Of a stretch of DNA of 32,522 nt, positions 18,424-29,271 are shown one piece after another. This DNA comes from Acidimicrobiia bacterium. GTDB taxonomy: Bacteria > Actinomycetota > Acidimicrobiia > Acidimicrobiales > Bin134. The translations under genes were made by a program, and so were the position numbers. The stretch spans positions 66,318 through 98,839 of the forward strand of contig JAJEGM010000010.1 of the NCBI GenBank assembly GCA_022819825.1, written 5' to 3'. Every line of letters starts with the position of its first letter. Positions within the stretch are counted from its first letter, which is position 1. The notes below the pieces were generated by a model, which was not told the origin of the DNA, ran no database searches, and was given only the letters and a program-made list of their open reading frames with translations.

Positions 18424-19715
18424 GCCGGACCGTTCTTCGGGGAGCCCGCTGGCCTGGTGACATCGCCATCGCTGATGGCGTCATCGTGGAGACGGGCACT
18501 GTCGAGCCCCAGCCTGACGATGTGGTGGTCAATGTGGATGGCGACATCATCACCGCCGGTCTGGCCAACACCCATCACCACCTCTACCAGTGGATGACCC
18601 GGGGCCGGGCGGTGGGCTGCGATCTGTTCAACTGGCTGGTGGAGCTGTACCCGGTGTGGGGGCGGCTGTCGGTGGACGATGTGGCTGCCGCGGCGCTAGT
18701 AGGGCTGGGCGAGTTGGCCGCCACCGGGTGTACCTCCGCATCCGACCACCACTATCTGGTGCCCCACGGTGACGACGCGGTGTTCGACGCCATCGTCGAA
18801 GCCGCGGCCACGGTCGGCATCCGCTTGCACCTGAGCCGGGGGTCGATGGACTTGGGCGAGTCGCAGGGCGGGTTGCCCCCCGACCATGTGGTGGAAGACC
18901 TGGACTCCATCTTGGCCTCCACTGAGCGGGTAATCGCCCAACACCACGACGGTGACATGGTTCACGTGGCGGTGGCCCCTTGTAGTCCGTTCTCTGTCAG
19001 CTCTGAGCTGATGGAAGCGTCGGCTGCCTTGGCCCGACAGCACGGCCTGCGGCTGCACACCCATCTGTGCGAGACCATCGACGAGCAGGAGCACTGCCTG
19101 GAGCGGTTCGGGCGCCGACCGGTGGAGCAGCTTGACGACTGGGGCTGGGTGGGCGACGACGTGTGGCTGGCTCACGGCATCTGGATCAACGACGAGGAGA
19201 TCGTTCGGCTGGGCGCAGCCGGGGTGGGGGTGGCCCACTGCCCGTCGTCCAACGCCCGCTTAGCCGCCGGCACCTGCCGGGTGACTGACTTGGAAGCCGC
19301 GGGCGTGTCAGTGGGGCTCGGGGTAGACGGCGTGGCGTCCAACGAGGTGGGCGGCCTGTTCCCCGAGCTGCGCCAGTCGCTGTATGCCGCTCGCCTGCGG
19401 GCCATGGACCCCAGTGCCTTCATGCCCGCCGACGCAATCCGCCTGGGGACCTCGGGCGGGGCGGCCTGCCTCGGAGTGTCCGACCGCCTGGGCCAGATCG
19501 AACCCGGCATGGCCGCCGACCTTGCCGTGTGGCCCGGCGACGACATCGCCGACGTGGTCGATCCCCTGGCCGGGCTGGTTCTCGGCCCCGACCGCCGGGT
19601 CCGCCACCTCTACGTCGGCGGCAACCCCGTGGTCCAAGACGGCCAGTTGCTCGGCTGCGATCTCTCCGCTGCCCACGCCGACCTAGCTCAGCGGGCCCGC
19701 CGCCTCTGGGACTAG
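18420..19715 (+). CDS. Probable 8-oxoguanine deaminase (AtzA/TrzN-type amidohydrolase)
   Basis: This is a metal-dependent aminohydrolase, 431 aa. It probably deaminates an oxidised or normal purine such as 8-oxoguanine to urate. The metal site begins with THHHLYQWMTR (His52/His54). It continues with HLCE near 220, AHGIWIND (third His) and VDGVASNEVGGLF (metal Asp). The long signature GGLPPDHVVEDLDSILASTERVIAQHHD closely resembles what I know of 8-oxoguanine deaminases and separates them from guanine deaminase and from atrazine/melamine hydrolases. The C-terminal strand (AADLAVWPGDDIAD, RVRHLYVGGNPVVQDGQLL) completes the small beta domain. ATG 18420 overlaps the upstream stop as ATGA. The substrate is inferred from similarity; related substrates such as isoguanine or pterins are possible. 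Confidence 0.75.
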   Translation: MSRTVLRGARWPGDIAIADGVIVETGTVEPQPDDVVVNVDGDIITAGLANTHHHLYQWMTRGRAVGCDLFNWLVELYPVWGRLSVDDVAAAALVGLGELAATGCTSASDHHYLVPHGDDAVFDAIVEAAATVGIRLHLSRGSMDLGESQGGLPPDHVVEDLDSILASTERVIAQHHDGDMVHVAVAPCSPFSVSSELMEASAALARQHGLRLHTHLCETIDEQEHCLERFGRRPVEQLDDWGWVGDDVWLAHGIWINDEEIVRLGAAGVGVAHCPSSNARLAAGTCRVTDLEAAGVSVGLGVDGVASNEVGGLFPELRQSLYAARLRAMDPSAFMPADAIRLGTSGGAACLGVSDRLGQIEPGMAADLAVWPGDDIADVVDPLAGLVLGPDRRVRHLYVGGNPVVQDGQLLGCDLSAAHADLAQRARRLWD

Positions 19716-19718
19716 CTA

Positions 19719-19744
19719 GCGGTTTTCAGCGGGGGAAAAGCCGC
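19719..19744. terminator. Hairpin between convergent deaminase and carboxyltransferase genes
   Basis: GCGGTTTTC pairs with GAAAAGCCGC across a 7-nt loop with one bulged base. It lies in the 65-bp gap between two convergent stop codons and could end transcripts from both sides. The A/T-rich inner stem replaces a classic T-run, so this is only a probable terminator. Confidence 0.5.
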
Positions 19745-19780
19745 GCCGATTGCCATCCCAGGAAGCAACCGTGGAGCTAC

Positions 19781-21241
19781 CTACCGGTTCTCGGCCAGCA
19801 TCAATGCGTTGAGGATGGCGTTGCGCATTTCTCGGGGGTCGATTACGTCGTCGCTGCCGAGGCGACCGGCTAGGCGGTAGGGGCCGGAGCGCTGCTCGCG
19901 CTCTACTTGGGCTTGGGTCTCGGCGTCGAGTTTGGCTGAGCGGCCGCCGGCATCGGCGGGCATGGCGGCCATGTTCACGCTGGGCAGGGAGAACGACTGG
20001 GTCTGGTTGTCGAACGGGTTTTGGGCCATCACCACCGAGCCGAAGCCGAACGCCTTGCGCATGGTGATCTCGATTTTGGGGTTGGTGAGGCGGCGCTCGG
20101 CTTTGTACATCTTGCCGCCCCACTTCAAGATGCCCTCCCGCTCGGCCTTGGTGCCGGCCATCACCCCGGGGTTGTCGGCCAGGAAGATCACCGGGTGGTC
20201 GTAGTTGCCGATCACCTCTAGGAAGTCGGTGGCCTTGATGGCCGCAGCGGCGTCCACCGAGCCGGCCAGGTAGGCCGGGTTGTTGGCCACGATCATGCTG
20301 GGACGGCCCCCGAAGTGGGCCAAACCGATGATGATGGCCGGGCCATAGGCGGGCTGGATCTCAAAGAAGCTGTCGTCGTCCACGATGTGGTCGATCACCT
20401 GGTGCATGTCGTAGGGGCGGCGGTCGTTGGGGGGAATGATGTCGAGCAGCTCCTCCACCACCCGAGGCTCGGTGTCGGGGCCGCTGGCCCGGGGCGACGG
20501 CTGGCCCGCTCTCTGGGGGAAGTACGAAAGGTAGAGCCGGGCCATGTCGATGGCTTCCTCGTCGTCGAGGGCCTCGTTGTGGGCCGAGCCCGCAATGCGG
20601 GTACACACGTCGGCGCCACCCAGCTCCTCTTTGGTCACGTCCTCGCCGGTGGCCGCCTTCACCAGCGGCGGACCGCCGGTGAACATGGAGGCGTACGACG
20701 TCATGATCACGAAGTCGCTGAGGGGGGCGGCCAGCGCGCCGTGGCCAGCTGAGGCGCCCATCACCAGACACACCATGGGGACCTGGCCGTTGAGGTCGGC
20801 GTAGGCCTGGAGGTCGCCGGGCGAGCGGCTGCCCCCGGTGTCGGTGAGCCGGTGGCCGGCCCCCTCCAGCATGGTGACCAGCGGGAGGCCCTCCTGGGCG
20901 GCCAGTTCGGCCACCCGGTAGCGCTTGGCGGTGTTGCCCGCCCCGATCGATCCGCCCAGCACGGTGAAGTCTTCGGCCCCGGCCAGCACGGTGCGGCCGT
21001 CGATCCGTCCGTAGCCGCACACGAAGCCGTCGGAGGGGATGTCTTCCAGGGTGCCCACCAGCGGGCCGATCTCCCGGAAGGTGCCGGGGTCGAACAGCCG
21101 CTCGATGCGCTGACGCACGTCCAGCTTGCCCCGCGAGTGCATGTACTTCTCCACCCGCTCGGGGCCGCCCATGGCCGCGCCCTCAGTGCGCCGTCGGTCG
21201 AGCTCCTCCAGCCACGGCTTCCACTCCTCCCGGTTGTTCAT
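19781..21241 (-). CDS. Acyl-CoA carboxylase carboxyltransferase (beta) subunit
   Basis: This is the carboxyltransferase half of a biotin-dependent acyl-CoA carboxylase, 486 aa, somewhat shorter than the usual 510-540. RGKLDVRQRIERLFDPGTFREIG is the standard N-terminal segment. The first crotonase-like half has DFTVLGGSIGAGNTAKRYRVAELA and an oxyanion-hole candidate in GASAGHGALAAPLSDFVIM. The second half has PAYGPAIIIGLAHFGGRPSMIVANNP and FLADNPGVMAGTKAEREGILKWGGKM, then RKAFGFGSVVMAQ, the position of the second oxyanion site. The family carboxylates propionyl-, acetyl- or longer acyl-CoAs. No biotin carboxylase or biotin carrier gene is in the window, so it must borrow one or do something else. 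It is the last gene of the minus-strand operon, 10 nt after the luciferase-like gene. Confidence 0.87.
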   Translation of the reverse strand: MNNREEWKPWLEELDRRRTEGAAMGGPERVEKYMHSRGKLDVRQRIERLFDPGTFREIGPLVGTLEDIPSDGFVCGYGRIDGRTVLAGAEDFTVLGGSIGAGNTAKRYRVAELAAQEGLPLVTMLEGAGHRLTDTGGSRSPGDLQAYADLNGQVPMVCLVMGASAGHGALAAPLSDFVIMTSYASMFTGGPPLVKAATGEDVTKEELGGADVCTRIAGSAHNEALDDEEAIDMARLYLSYFPQRAGQPSPRASGPDTEPRVVEELLDIIPPNDRRPYDMHQVIDHIVDDDSFFEIQPAYGPAIIIGLAHFGGRPSMIVANNPAYLAGSVDAAAAIKATDFLEVIGNYDHPVIFLADNPGVMAGTKAEREGILKWGGKMYKAERRLTNPKIEITMRKAFGFGSVVMAQNPFDNQTQSFSLPSVNMAAMPADAGGRSAKLDAETQAQVEREQRSGPYRLAGRLGSDDVIDPREMRNAILNALMLAENR

Positions 21242-21251
21242 GCCGGCGAGC

Positions 21252-22253
21252 TTATGCGGGCGAGAAGGCGTCGATCATGGCCCGCACGTCGGGGCCCAGG
21301 GGGTAGAGGATGGGACAGGTTGCCCCGTTAGCCACGTACTCATCCACCTTTTCCCGACATTCATCGGCGGTGCCCGCCGCGCACAGCATCTGCACGATGT
21401 CGTCGGGCACCAGCTTGGAGGCCGCCTCCACCTGCTCCATGGTGGCGGGCCAGGTGAGCACGGCGTTCACCTGATCCAGCAGCGAGTCGGGCACCCCGGA
21501 GGCGGCCATGATGTGGGGCTGCTGGCCCAGGTACTGGGTCACCAGCAGGCGGGCGGCGTCCAGCGCCTCGCCCCGGTCTTCGGCCAGCGAGCACACCACC
21601 AACTGCGGGCGGTCGAGGTCGTCCACCGTTCGCCCGGCCCGGGCCGCGCCCTCGGCCAGGGCGTCCATGGCCCGGCGGTTGTAGTCGGGCGACACCAGGT
21701 AGTTGAGCACCACGCCGTCGGCGATCTCGCCGGTGAGCGCCATCATCTTCATGCCGGTGGCCCCGATGTAGATGGGCACGTCCTTGGGGCGGCGGGGCTG
21801 ATGCACGTAGTCGAGCTCCACGTCTTCGAGATGCACGTAGTCGCCGTCGAAGGTCACGTTTTCGTCGGCCAACAGCGCCCGCACCACGGTGACCACCTCC
21901 CGCATCGCCCCCAGCGGGCGGCGGCGGTCCACCCCCACCTTGCTGGCCAGCGGATCCCACCACGCCCCGAGGCCGCAGAGGATGCGCCCCGGCGCCAGGT
22001 CGTCCAGGGTGGAGAACGTGGCCGCCAGGCGGGCCGGGTTGCGGGTCCACATGTCGAGCACCCCGCTGCCTACTTTGATGGTGTCGGTGGAGGCGGCGAA
22101 GGCGGCCATGGGAACGGTGGCCTCGCGCACCAGCCGGGAGTCGGCCTGCCACACGGCCTCGAACCCCTTCTGCTCGGCGTATTGCACGTACTCGATGGCC
22201 TCGGACACCGAGTGGGCGTCTTGCAGGTAGAGGGCCACGGGATATGAGCTCAT
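21252..22253 (-). CDS. Luciferase-like (LLM class) oxidoreductase, probably F420-dependent
   Basis: This is a cytosolic TIM-barrel flavin/deazaflavin oxidoreductase, 333 aa. [20 protein letters not shown] is the first barrel segment. [41 protein letters not shown] is the central LLM signature. [33 protein letters not shown] resembles methylene-tetrahydromethanopterin reductase (Mer) and other F420-dependent members more than FMN luciferases. The cofactor is inferred from this segment and from the likely actinobacterial host, not proven. Its ATG overlaps the stop of the SsnA-like gene (ATGA), so it is tightly coupled to the purine-type enzymes and may reduce or oxidise one of their intermediates. 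Confidence 0.83.
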   Translation of the reverse strand: MSSYPVALYLQDAHSVSEAIEYVQYAEQKGFEAVWQADSRLVREATVPMAAFAASTDTIKVGSGVLDMWTRNPARLAATFSTLDDLAPGRILCGLGAWWDPLASKVGVDRRRPLGAMREVVTVVRALLADENVTFDGDYVHLEDVELDYVHQPRRPKDVPIYIGATGMKMMALTGEIADGVVLNYLVSPDYNRRAMDALAEGAARAGRTVDDLDRPQLVVCSLAEDRGEALDAARLLVTQYLGQQPHIMAASGVPDSLLDQVNAVLTWPATMEQVEAASKLVPDDIVQMLCAAGTADECREKVDEYVANGATCPILYPLGPDVRAMIDAFSPA

Positions 22254-23302
22254 GGGTCGATCTCCTCCAGTTTGGCGAACAGTCGATCAGCGGCCTCGGC
22301 GGCCTTGGCCCGGATCTCGTCGGGGTCCACCCGGGTGGCCACCCCGTCGGACAGCAACGTTTCCTCGTCTACCACCACGTCGACAGCCCGCACGCCGGGG
22401 GTGAAGGCCAGCCGCCACGGGTCGATGGGGTCATAGCTCCAGCGGACAGTGTCGTCGCGGGCCTCGGGGAACAGCTCCCAGCCCTGGGCCAGCCACTCCC
22501 ACGCGGTGTCGGGGGTGGCGGTCACGTCGTTCTCCCGGTGGCGGGCGTAGGCCACCCGGAACTCCTCGAGCATGTCGGCCCCGATGCCGTCGGTGCCCAG
22601 CGCCACCGGATTGTCGAATCGGATCGGCCGGGCGTAGCCCACCGCATTGTTCATGTTGGACCGGGGGTTGTGGACCAGGGTGCCTTTGAGCTGGTGGCCG
22701 TCGGGCAGGTGTACCCCGTGGATCAGCAGCCACTGGTCGGTGCTCCACCGCTCCAGCCGCTCGGCGGCCGGGGCGTCCACCGGGCCCTCGGCCACGTGGA
22801 TGTGGACCCCGGTGCCCAGGTCGGCGGCCAAACCGGCGGCGGCTTCCAGCGTGTCGTCGGTGCAGGTGAAGGCGGCGTGGACACCGACCATGCCCCGGCC
22901 CCCGGCCCGCAGGAACTGCTCGTTCTCGGCCAGACCGCGGCGGGCCCCGTCGGCGCCGTGGCGGTCGGTCACCCCGTAGGCGCAGTTCACCCGCACCCCC
23001 ACCTCGGCGCAGGCATCGGCAATCACCTGAAGCGATCCCTCGATGGCGTTGGGCGACTCGTGGTGGTCGACGATGGCGGTGCAGCCCGCCTCCAGCGCCT
23101 CCAGCGCCCCCAGCTTGGCCGACCACTCGATGATGTTCAGGTCTAGCGCCCGGTCGAGCCTCCACCAGATCAGCTCCAAGATGTCGGTGAAGCCGGTGGG
23201 CGTGCGGGGCGGGGCGGGCATCCCCCGGGCCAGTGCGGAATACAGGTGATGGTGGGCACAGACCAGCCCGGGCGTCGTGCCGGTGGGGTGCCCAGTGTCC
23301 AT
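22250..23302 (-). CDS. SsnA-like amidohydrolase (short form)
   Basis: This is a metal-dependent aminohydrolase/deaminase related to E. coli SsnA, whose gene accompanies xanthine-dehydrogenase-like enzymes. It has 350 aa. The metal-binding [16 protein letters not shown] begins only 12 residues from the start (His17/His19). [12 protein letters not shown] and [18 protein letters not shown] follow, with HIHVAEG near 173 and [18 protein letters not shown]. The metal Asp is in [10 protein letters not shown]. These segments match SsnA closely. It is about 90 residues shorter than SsnA (around 440), lacking the N-terminal beta sandwich and part of the C-terminal strand region. This looks like a natural short form, since the frame is intact and the C-terminus is smooth. 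ATG 23302 has no purine-rich ribosome site, so it probably depends on coupling from upstream. Confidence 0.78.
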   Translation of the reverse strand: MDTGHPTGTTPGLVCAHHHLYSALARGMPAPPRTPTGFTDILELIWWRLDRALDLNIIEWSAKLGALEALEAGCTAIVDHHESPNAIEGSLQVIADACAEVGVRVNCAYGVTDRHGADGARRGLAENEQFLRAGGRGMVGVHAAFTCTDDTLEAAAGLAADLGTGVHIHVAEGPVDAPAAERLERWSTDQWLLIHGVHLPDGHQLKGTLVHNPRSNMNNAVGYARPIRFDNPVALGTDGIGADMLEEFRVAYARHRENDVTATPDTAWEWLAQGWELFPEARDDTVRWSYDPIDPWRLAFTPGVRAVDVVVDEETLLSDGVATRVDPDEIRAKAAEAADRLFAKLEEIDP

Positions 23303-23342
23303 CAGGACTGAAGAATAAGCCGCTTTGCCTTAACGGGTTCGC

Positions 23343-23346
<4 letters not shown>
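23302..23346 (-). other. 14-codon mini-ORF filling the gap between the fused hydroxylase and the SsnA-like gene
   Basis: GTG 23346 overlaps the hydroxylase TGA (GTGA). The mini-ORF reads MSEPVKAKRLILQS and stops in a TGA overlapping the SsnA-like ATG (TGATG). It fills exactly the only real gap between these genes. It may be a reinitiation relay or a decayed N-terminal beginning of the amidohydrolase (RLILQS resembles the first strand of that family). It could also be chance. Confidence 0.3.
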
Positions 23347-25898
<2,552 letters not shown>

Positions 25899-25900
25899 GG

Positions 25901-26962
25901 CTATCCCCCTTCTTGGTGGGGCGCGTCACCAATGATCGGCGCCCCCTCTACGTATGGCTTCTGATAGATGACCGGCATCTCCTCGGATATCGACTTGTAC
26001 ATCTCCGGGCGGCGGTAGCGGCTGAAGTCGTAGAGCGTGTTCTTGTAGGCCGCGCACCAGTTGAGGTTGCAGGTGGCGGCCACCAGCTCGTCGCCGTCGG
26101 TGGCCGCCTGGGCCAGCACCTCGCCGGAGGGGCCGATGATGCAGCTCTCGGCCAGGCTCTCCACCCCCTCCTCCTCGCCTCCCTTGGCCACGCCCACCAC
26201 GAACGTGCCGTTCTGGTAGGCGCCAGCCTGCATCACCAGGCGGCTGTGGAATCCGGCCAGGAAGTCCTGCGACGGATCGGGGTAATAGTGGATAGGAGTG
26301 TTATAGCCGATCAGGATCATCTCCACGTCGGCCAGTCCCATCACCCGGTAGGTCTCGGGCCAGCGCCGGTCGTTGCACAGGGCCAGGCCGATCTCGCCCC
26401 GAAACGCCGTCCAGGTGCGGAAGGTCTCCTCGGCGGGCTCGAAGTAGGCCCGCTCCAGGTGCTGGAAGGGGCGCTGGGGCTCGTATTCCTCGTGGCCGGG
26501 GATGTGGACCTTGCGGAACTTGGCCACCTCTTGGCCCTCGCCGTCTACCAATAGATAGGTGTTGTAGCGGTGGCCGTCGGGGGTGAGCTCGGCGTAGCCC
26601 AGACAGAAGCCGATGCCCAGGCGGGCCGCCTCGTCGAACAGCGGCTTGACCTCCGGCGAGGGCATCTCGGTCTCATAGAAGCTGTTCAACTCGTCCACGT
26701 CGTCGATCCACCACCGGGGGAAGAACGTGGTGAGGGCCATCTCGGGGTACACCACCAGCTCGCAGCCCTGCTTGTGGCCCTCATGCAGCAGCGCCAGCAG
26801 CCGCTCCACAACCTCGGCCCGGGTCTCATCGCGGGCGATGGGGCCGAGCTGGGCCGCGCCCACGGTGATCTCGCGCAGGTTGCTACTCAGGCGCGACACC
26901 CGCTCATCGGCGGGGTCGGCCTCCAGGTGGGTGGTGAGCGTTTTGTCGTTGTTGGCGCTCAT
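25901..26962 (-). CDS. N-carbamoyl-D-amino acid hydrolase (nitrilase superfamily)
   Basis: This is a cytosolic amidase that removes CO2 and NH3 from N-carbamoyl-D-amino acids, 353 aa. The nitrilase triad is visible: Glu74 in VVYPEMALTTFFPRWW, Lys151 in KFRKVHIPGHEEYEP and Cys196 in LALCNDRRWPETYRVMG. The FFPRWW segment, SFYETEMPSPEVKPLFDEA, GYNTPIHYY and MQAGAYQNGTFVVGVAKGGEEEG are characteristic of D-carbamoylases and set it apart from beta-ureidopropionase. It is about 45 residues longer than usual, with a roughly 30-residue N-terminal lead and a longer C-terminal tail (MYKSISEEMPVIYQKPYVEG). ATG 26962 overlaps the stop of the preceding M20 hydrolase gene (ATGA). The frame stays open far upstream, but that part is antisense-like and not homologous. 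Confidence 0.85.
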   Translation of the reverse strand: MSANNDKTLTTHLEADPADERVSRLSSNLREITVGAAQLGPIARDETRAEVVERLLALLHEGHKQGCELVVYPEMALTTFFPRWWIDDVDELNSFYETEMPSPEVKPLFDEAARLGIGFCLGYAELTPDGHRYNTYLLVDGEGQEVAKFRKVHIPGHEEYEPQRPFQHLERAYFEPAEETFRTWTAFRGEIGLALCNDRRWPETYRVMGLADVEMILIGYNTPIHYYPDPSQDFLAGFHSRLVMQAGAYQNGTFVVGVAKGGEEEGVESLAESCIIGPSGEVLAQAATDGDELVAATCNLNWCAAYKNTLYDFSRYRRPEMYKSISEEMPVIYQKPYVEGAPIIGDAPHQEGG

Positions 26963-28245
26963 GCCGTTGCCCCCGCGGTGGCCTGCACTTCGGAGGCCTC
27001 GGCGATCTCGGCCAGCTCCAGCATCACCCGCAAAAGCACGTTGGCCCCCGCCTCCAGGTGCTCGGGCTCGGTGTGCTCGAACGGGTTGTGGCTGATGCCC
27101 TCCCAGGAGGGCACGAACACCATCGAGGTGGGGCACACCGGGGCGAACATCTGGGCGTCGTGGCCCGCCCCCGAGCACAGCCGGCGGTGGCTGAAGCCCA
27201 GCTCGACGGCCGCCCGCTCCACCCGGTCGATCATGTCGGGGTCGAATTCCACCGGGGCGAACCGGGCCAGGCGCCGCGAGGTGATCCCGGTGCCCGACTC
27301 GGCGGCCAGCTCCTCCAAAAAGGCGGCCAGGCGGTTCTCGGCCTCGGTCAACAGATCGTCGTCGGTGTTGCGCATGTCCACGGTGAGCACCGCATCGGAG
27401 GCCACCACGTTCACCAGGTTGGGGTGCAGCTCCACCCGCCCCACGGTGCACACCTGCGGCGGGCCGAACTCCTCGGCCAACTCGTGTACGAACACCGCGA
27501 TGCGGGTGGCGGCCCACCCGGCGTCGTGGCGCATGTCCATGGGGGTGGTGCCGGCGTGGTTCGACTGGCCGGCCACGGTGATCTCGGTCCAGCTGATGCC
27601 CTGCACCCCGGTGACCGCGCCGATCACGATGTTTTCGGTGTCGAGGATCGGGCCCTGCTCGATGTGCAGTTCCACGAAGGCATGGGGCGCAGGCGACGGG
27701 CACGGGGCCGCGCCCCGGTAGCCGATGCGGTCGAGCTCCTCGCCCACCACTGCGCCGTCGGTGCCCACGATGTCGAGCGCCTCCTCCAGGGGCATCTCGC
27801 CCGTATAGACGAGACTGCCCAGCATGTCGGGCGGGAACCGGGAGCCCTCCTCGTCGGTGAAGAACCCCACCGCCAGGGGCCGCCGGGTGGTGATGCCGGC
27901 CCGCTGCACCGCCTCCACCACCTGTAAGCCGGCCAAAACGCCGAGGTTGCCGTCGTAGCGACCGCCGGTGCGCACGGTGTCGATGTGGCTGCCGCACATC
28001 ACCGGCGGCCCCGGCTCGGCCCCGGCCAGGGTGCCCACCACGTTGCCGATGCCGTCGATGCTGATCTCCATGCCCAGGTCCCGCATCCAGGTGACAACGA
28101 GGTCGCGGCCGTCCCGATCCTCGTCGGTCAAAGCCAGTCGGCAGGCACCGTCGGTGCCCTCGATCTCGCCTATCGAGGCCAAAGCGGCCAGGCGGTCGCT
28201 CAGGCCCTGACCATCGACGCTGATATCAGTAGCCACAGAAGACAT
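26959..28245 (-). CDS. M20-family N-carbamoyl-L-amino acid hydrolase / allantoate amidohydrolase
   Basis: This is a zinc-type amidohydrolase that cleaves N-carbamoyl or ureido groups, 428 aa. Metal ligands are His87 in MCGSHIDTVRTGGRYDGNLG, Asp98 in the same stretch and Glu133 in FFTDEEGSRF. The lid/dimerisation domain begins near LHIEQGPILDTENIVIGAVTGVQGISW and has AGQSNHAGTTPMDMRHDA. GAGHDAQMFAPVCPTSMVFVPSWEGISHNPFEHT closes the active site. These mark the HyuC/AllC/UAZ group, whose members act on N-carbamoyl-L-amino acids, allantoate, ureidoglycolate or beta-ureidopropionate, and sequence alone does not separate them safely. I chose ATG 28245, which gives the family length. It is first in the six-gene minus-strand operon, with a divergent molybdenum hydroxylase operon opposite. 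Confidence 0.85.
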   Translation of the reverse strand: MSSVATDISVDGQGLSDRLAALASIGEIEGTDGACRLALTDEDRDGRDLVVTWMRDLGMEISIDGIGNVVGTLAGAEPGPPVMCGSHIDTVRTGGRYDGNLGVLAGLQVVEAVQRAGITTRRPLAVGFFTDEEGSRFPPDMLGSLVYTGEMPLEEALDIVGTDGAVVGEELDRIGYRGAAPCPSPAPHAFVELHIEQGPILDTENIVIGAVTGVQGISWTEITVAGQSNHAGTTPMDMRHDAGWAATRIAVFVHELAEEFGPPQVCTVGRVELHPNLVNVVASDAVLTVDMRNTDDDLLTEAENRLAAFLEELAAESGTGITSRRLARFAPVEFDPDMIDRVERAAVELGFSHRRLCSGAGHDAQMFAPVCPTSMVFVPSWEGISHNPFEHTEPEHLEAGANVLLRVMLELAEIAEASEVQATAGATA

Positions 28246-28404
28246 ATTTTGCCAGAGATTTCGCTTGTTTTGTACCCAGGAATCGCCAACTCTCCCTACG
28301 AGATAGGCGCCCAGCGAATAGATTTTATCTGCTGTGAGTTTCAACCGTTTGCGTACCCAGCGCCGTTTGCGCCCTGTTTCAGAGGCCCAGACGGGGGCGC
28401 CGCG
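28246..28404. promoter_or_regulatory. AT-richer divergent intergenic region with repeated GTACCCAG
   Basis: These 159 bp between two divergent operons form the most AT-rich stretch of the window (for example GAATAGATTTTATCTG at about 28315-28330) and must hold both promoters. GTACCCAG occurs at 28272-28279 and 28353-28360, each preceded by a GTTT-containing run, which is compatible with a shared regulator site. No regulator gene of classical size lies beside it. The -35/-10 positions are not clear. Confidence 0.5.
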
Positions 28405-29271
28405 ATGAGCGACGTGGTGGTGGCCCGAAGCCTTGATGAGGCGCGCGAGGCGCTGGCCCACCAGCCCGACGCCACGGTGCTGGCCGGGGGCACCGATCTC
28501 ATGGTGGAGATCAACCGGGGACTGCGCCGCCCCCGCCATGTGGTGGGCGTGGCCCAGGTGCCCGAGCTGCGCCGCTGGCACATCGCCGACAACCGGGTGG
28601 TGGTGGGCGCCGGGGTCACCTACACCGAGATGATGACCACGGCGCTGGCCGACGCCGCCCCCGCTCTAGCCCAGGCCGCCCGCACGGTGGGATCGCCGCC
28701 CATCCGCAACGCCGGAACCCTGGGGGGCAACCTGGGCACCGCCTCGCCGGCGGGCGACACGCTGCCAGTGCTGGCCGCGCTCAACGCCGAGATCGTGGTG
28801 ACCGGCCCCGACGGGGAGCGGCGGATGGGCCTGGACGATTTCGTGGTCGGGGTGAAGCAGACGTCGCTTCGGCCCGGCGAGCTGATCGTGGCCGCCGAGC
28901 TCGACCGCCCCACCGGGCGCCAGGAGTTCTTGAAGATCGGCCCCCGCAACGCCATGGTTATCTCCATGGCCGGGCTGGCCCTGGTGGCCGACCACGACGC
29001 CCGCACCGTGCGCTGCGCGCTGGGCGCGGTGGCCGCCGGCATCCCCCGGGCCCGAGAGGCCGAGGCCTGGGTGGCCGAGCAGATCGACTGGGCCAGCGGC
29101 GCTGGGGTGGACGACGGCGTGGCCGACGAGTTCGGACAGCGGGTGGCCGCCGCCTCCTCCCCCATCGACGACCACCGCTCCACCGCCGCCTACCGGCGCC
29201 ACGCAGTGGCCGTGCTGGCCACCCGAGCCCTGAAGCGGGCGTTCTCTAGCGGGGAGGCCGGCGATGCCTGA
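28405..29271 (+). CDS. Molybdenum hydroxylase FAD-binding subunit (XdhB/CoxM/PucC type)
   Basis: This is the medium, FAD-carrying subunit of a xanthine-dehydrogenase-type complex, 288 aa. It passes electrons from the iron-sulfur subunit to the final acceptor. FAD-binding marks are ATVLAGGTDLMVEINRG at residues 24-40 and IRNAGTLGGNLGTASPAGDTLPVLAAL near 100-125. The C-terminal domain starts at RQEFLKIGPRNAMVISMAGLA and ends with YRRHAVAVLATRALKRA, both typical. ATG 28405 follows GGGGG at about 9 nt; the same frame is open far upstream but without homology. It overlaps the small-subunit gene by 8 nt. It could also supply FAD to the fused hydroxylase on the other strand, which has no FAD domain (inference). 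Confidence 0.9.
   Translation: MSDVVVARSLDEAREALAHQPDATVLAGGTDLMVEINRGLRRPRHVVGVAQVPELRRWHIADNRVVVGAGVTYTEMMTTALADAAPALAQAARTVGSPPIRNAGTLGGNLGTASPAGDTLPVLAALNAEIVVTGPDGERRMGLDDFVVGVKQTSLRPGELIVAAELDRPTGRQEFLKIGPRNAMVISMAGLALVADHDARTVRCALGAVAAGIPRAREAEAWVAEQIDWASGAGVDDGVADEFGQRVAAASSPIDDHRSTAAYRRHAVAVLATRALKRAFSSGEAGDA

Noticed and set aside
26963..27997. An N-terminal extension of the D-carbamoylase frame back to 27997
   Set aside because: The added residues are Arg/Gly/His-rich and lie within the M20 hydrolase gene in another frame. ATG 26962 gives a family-like N-terminus and an ATGA overlap.
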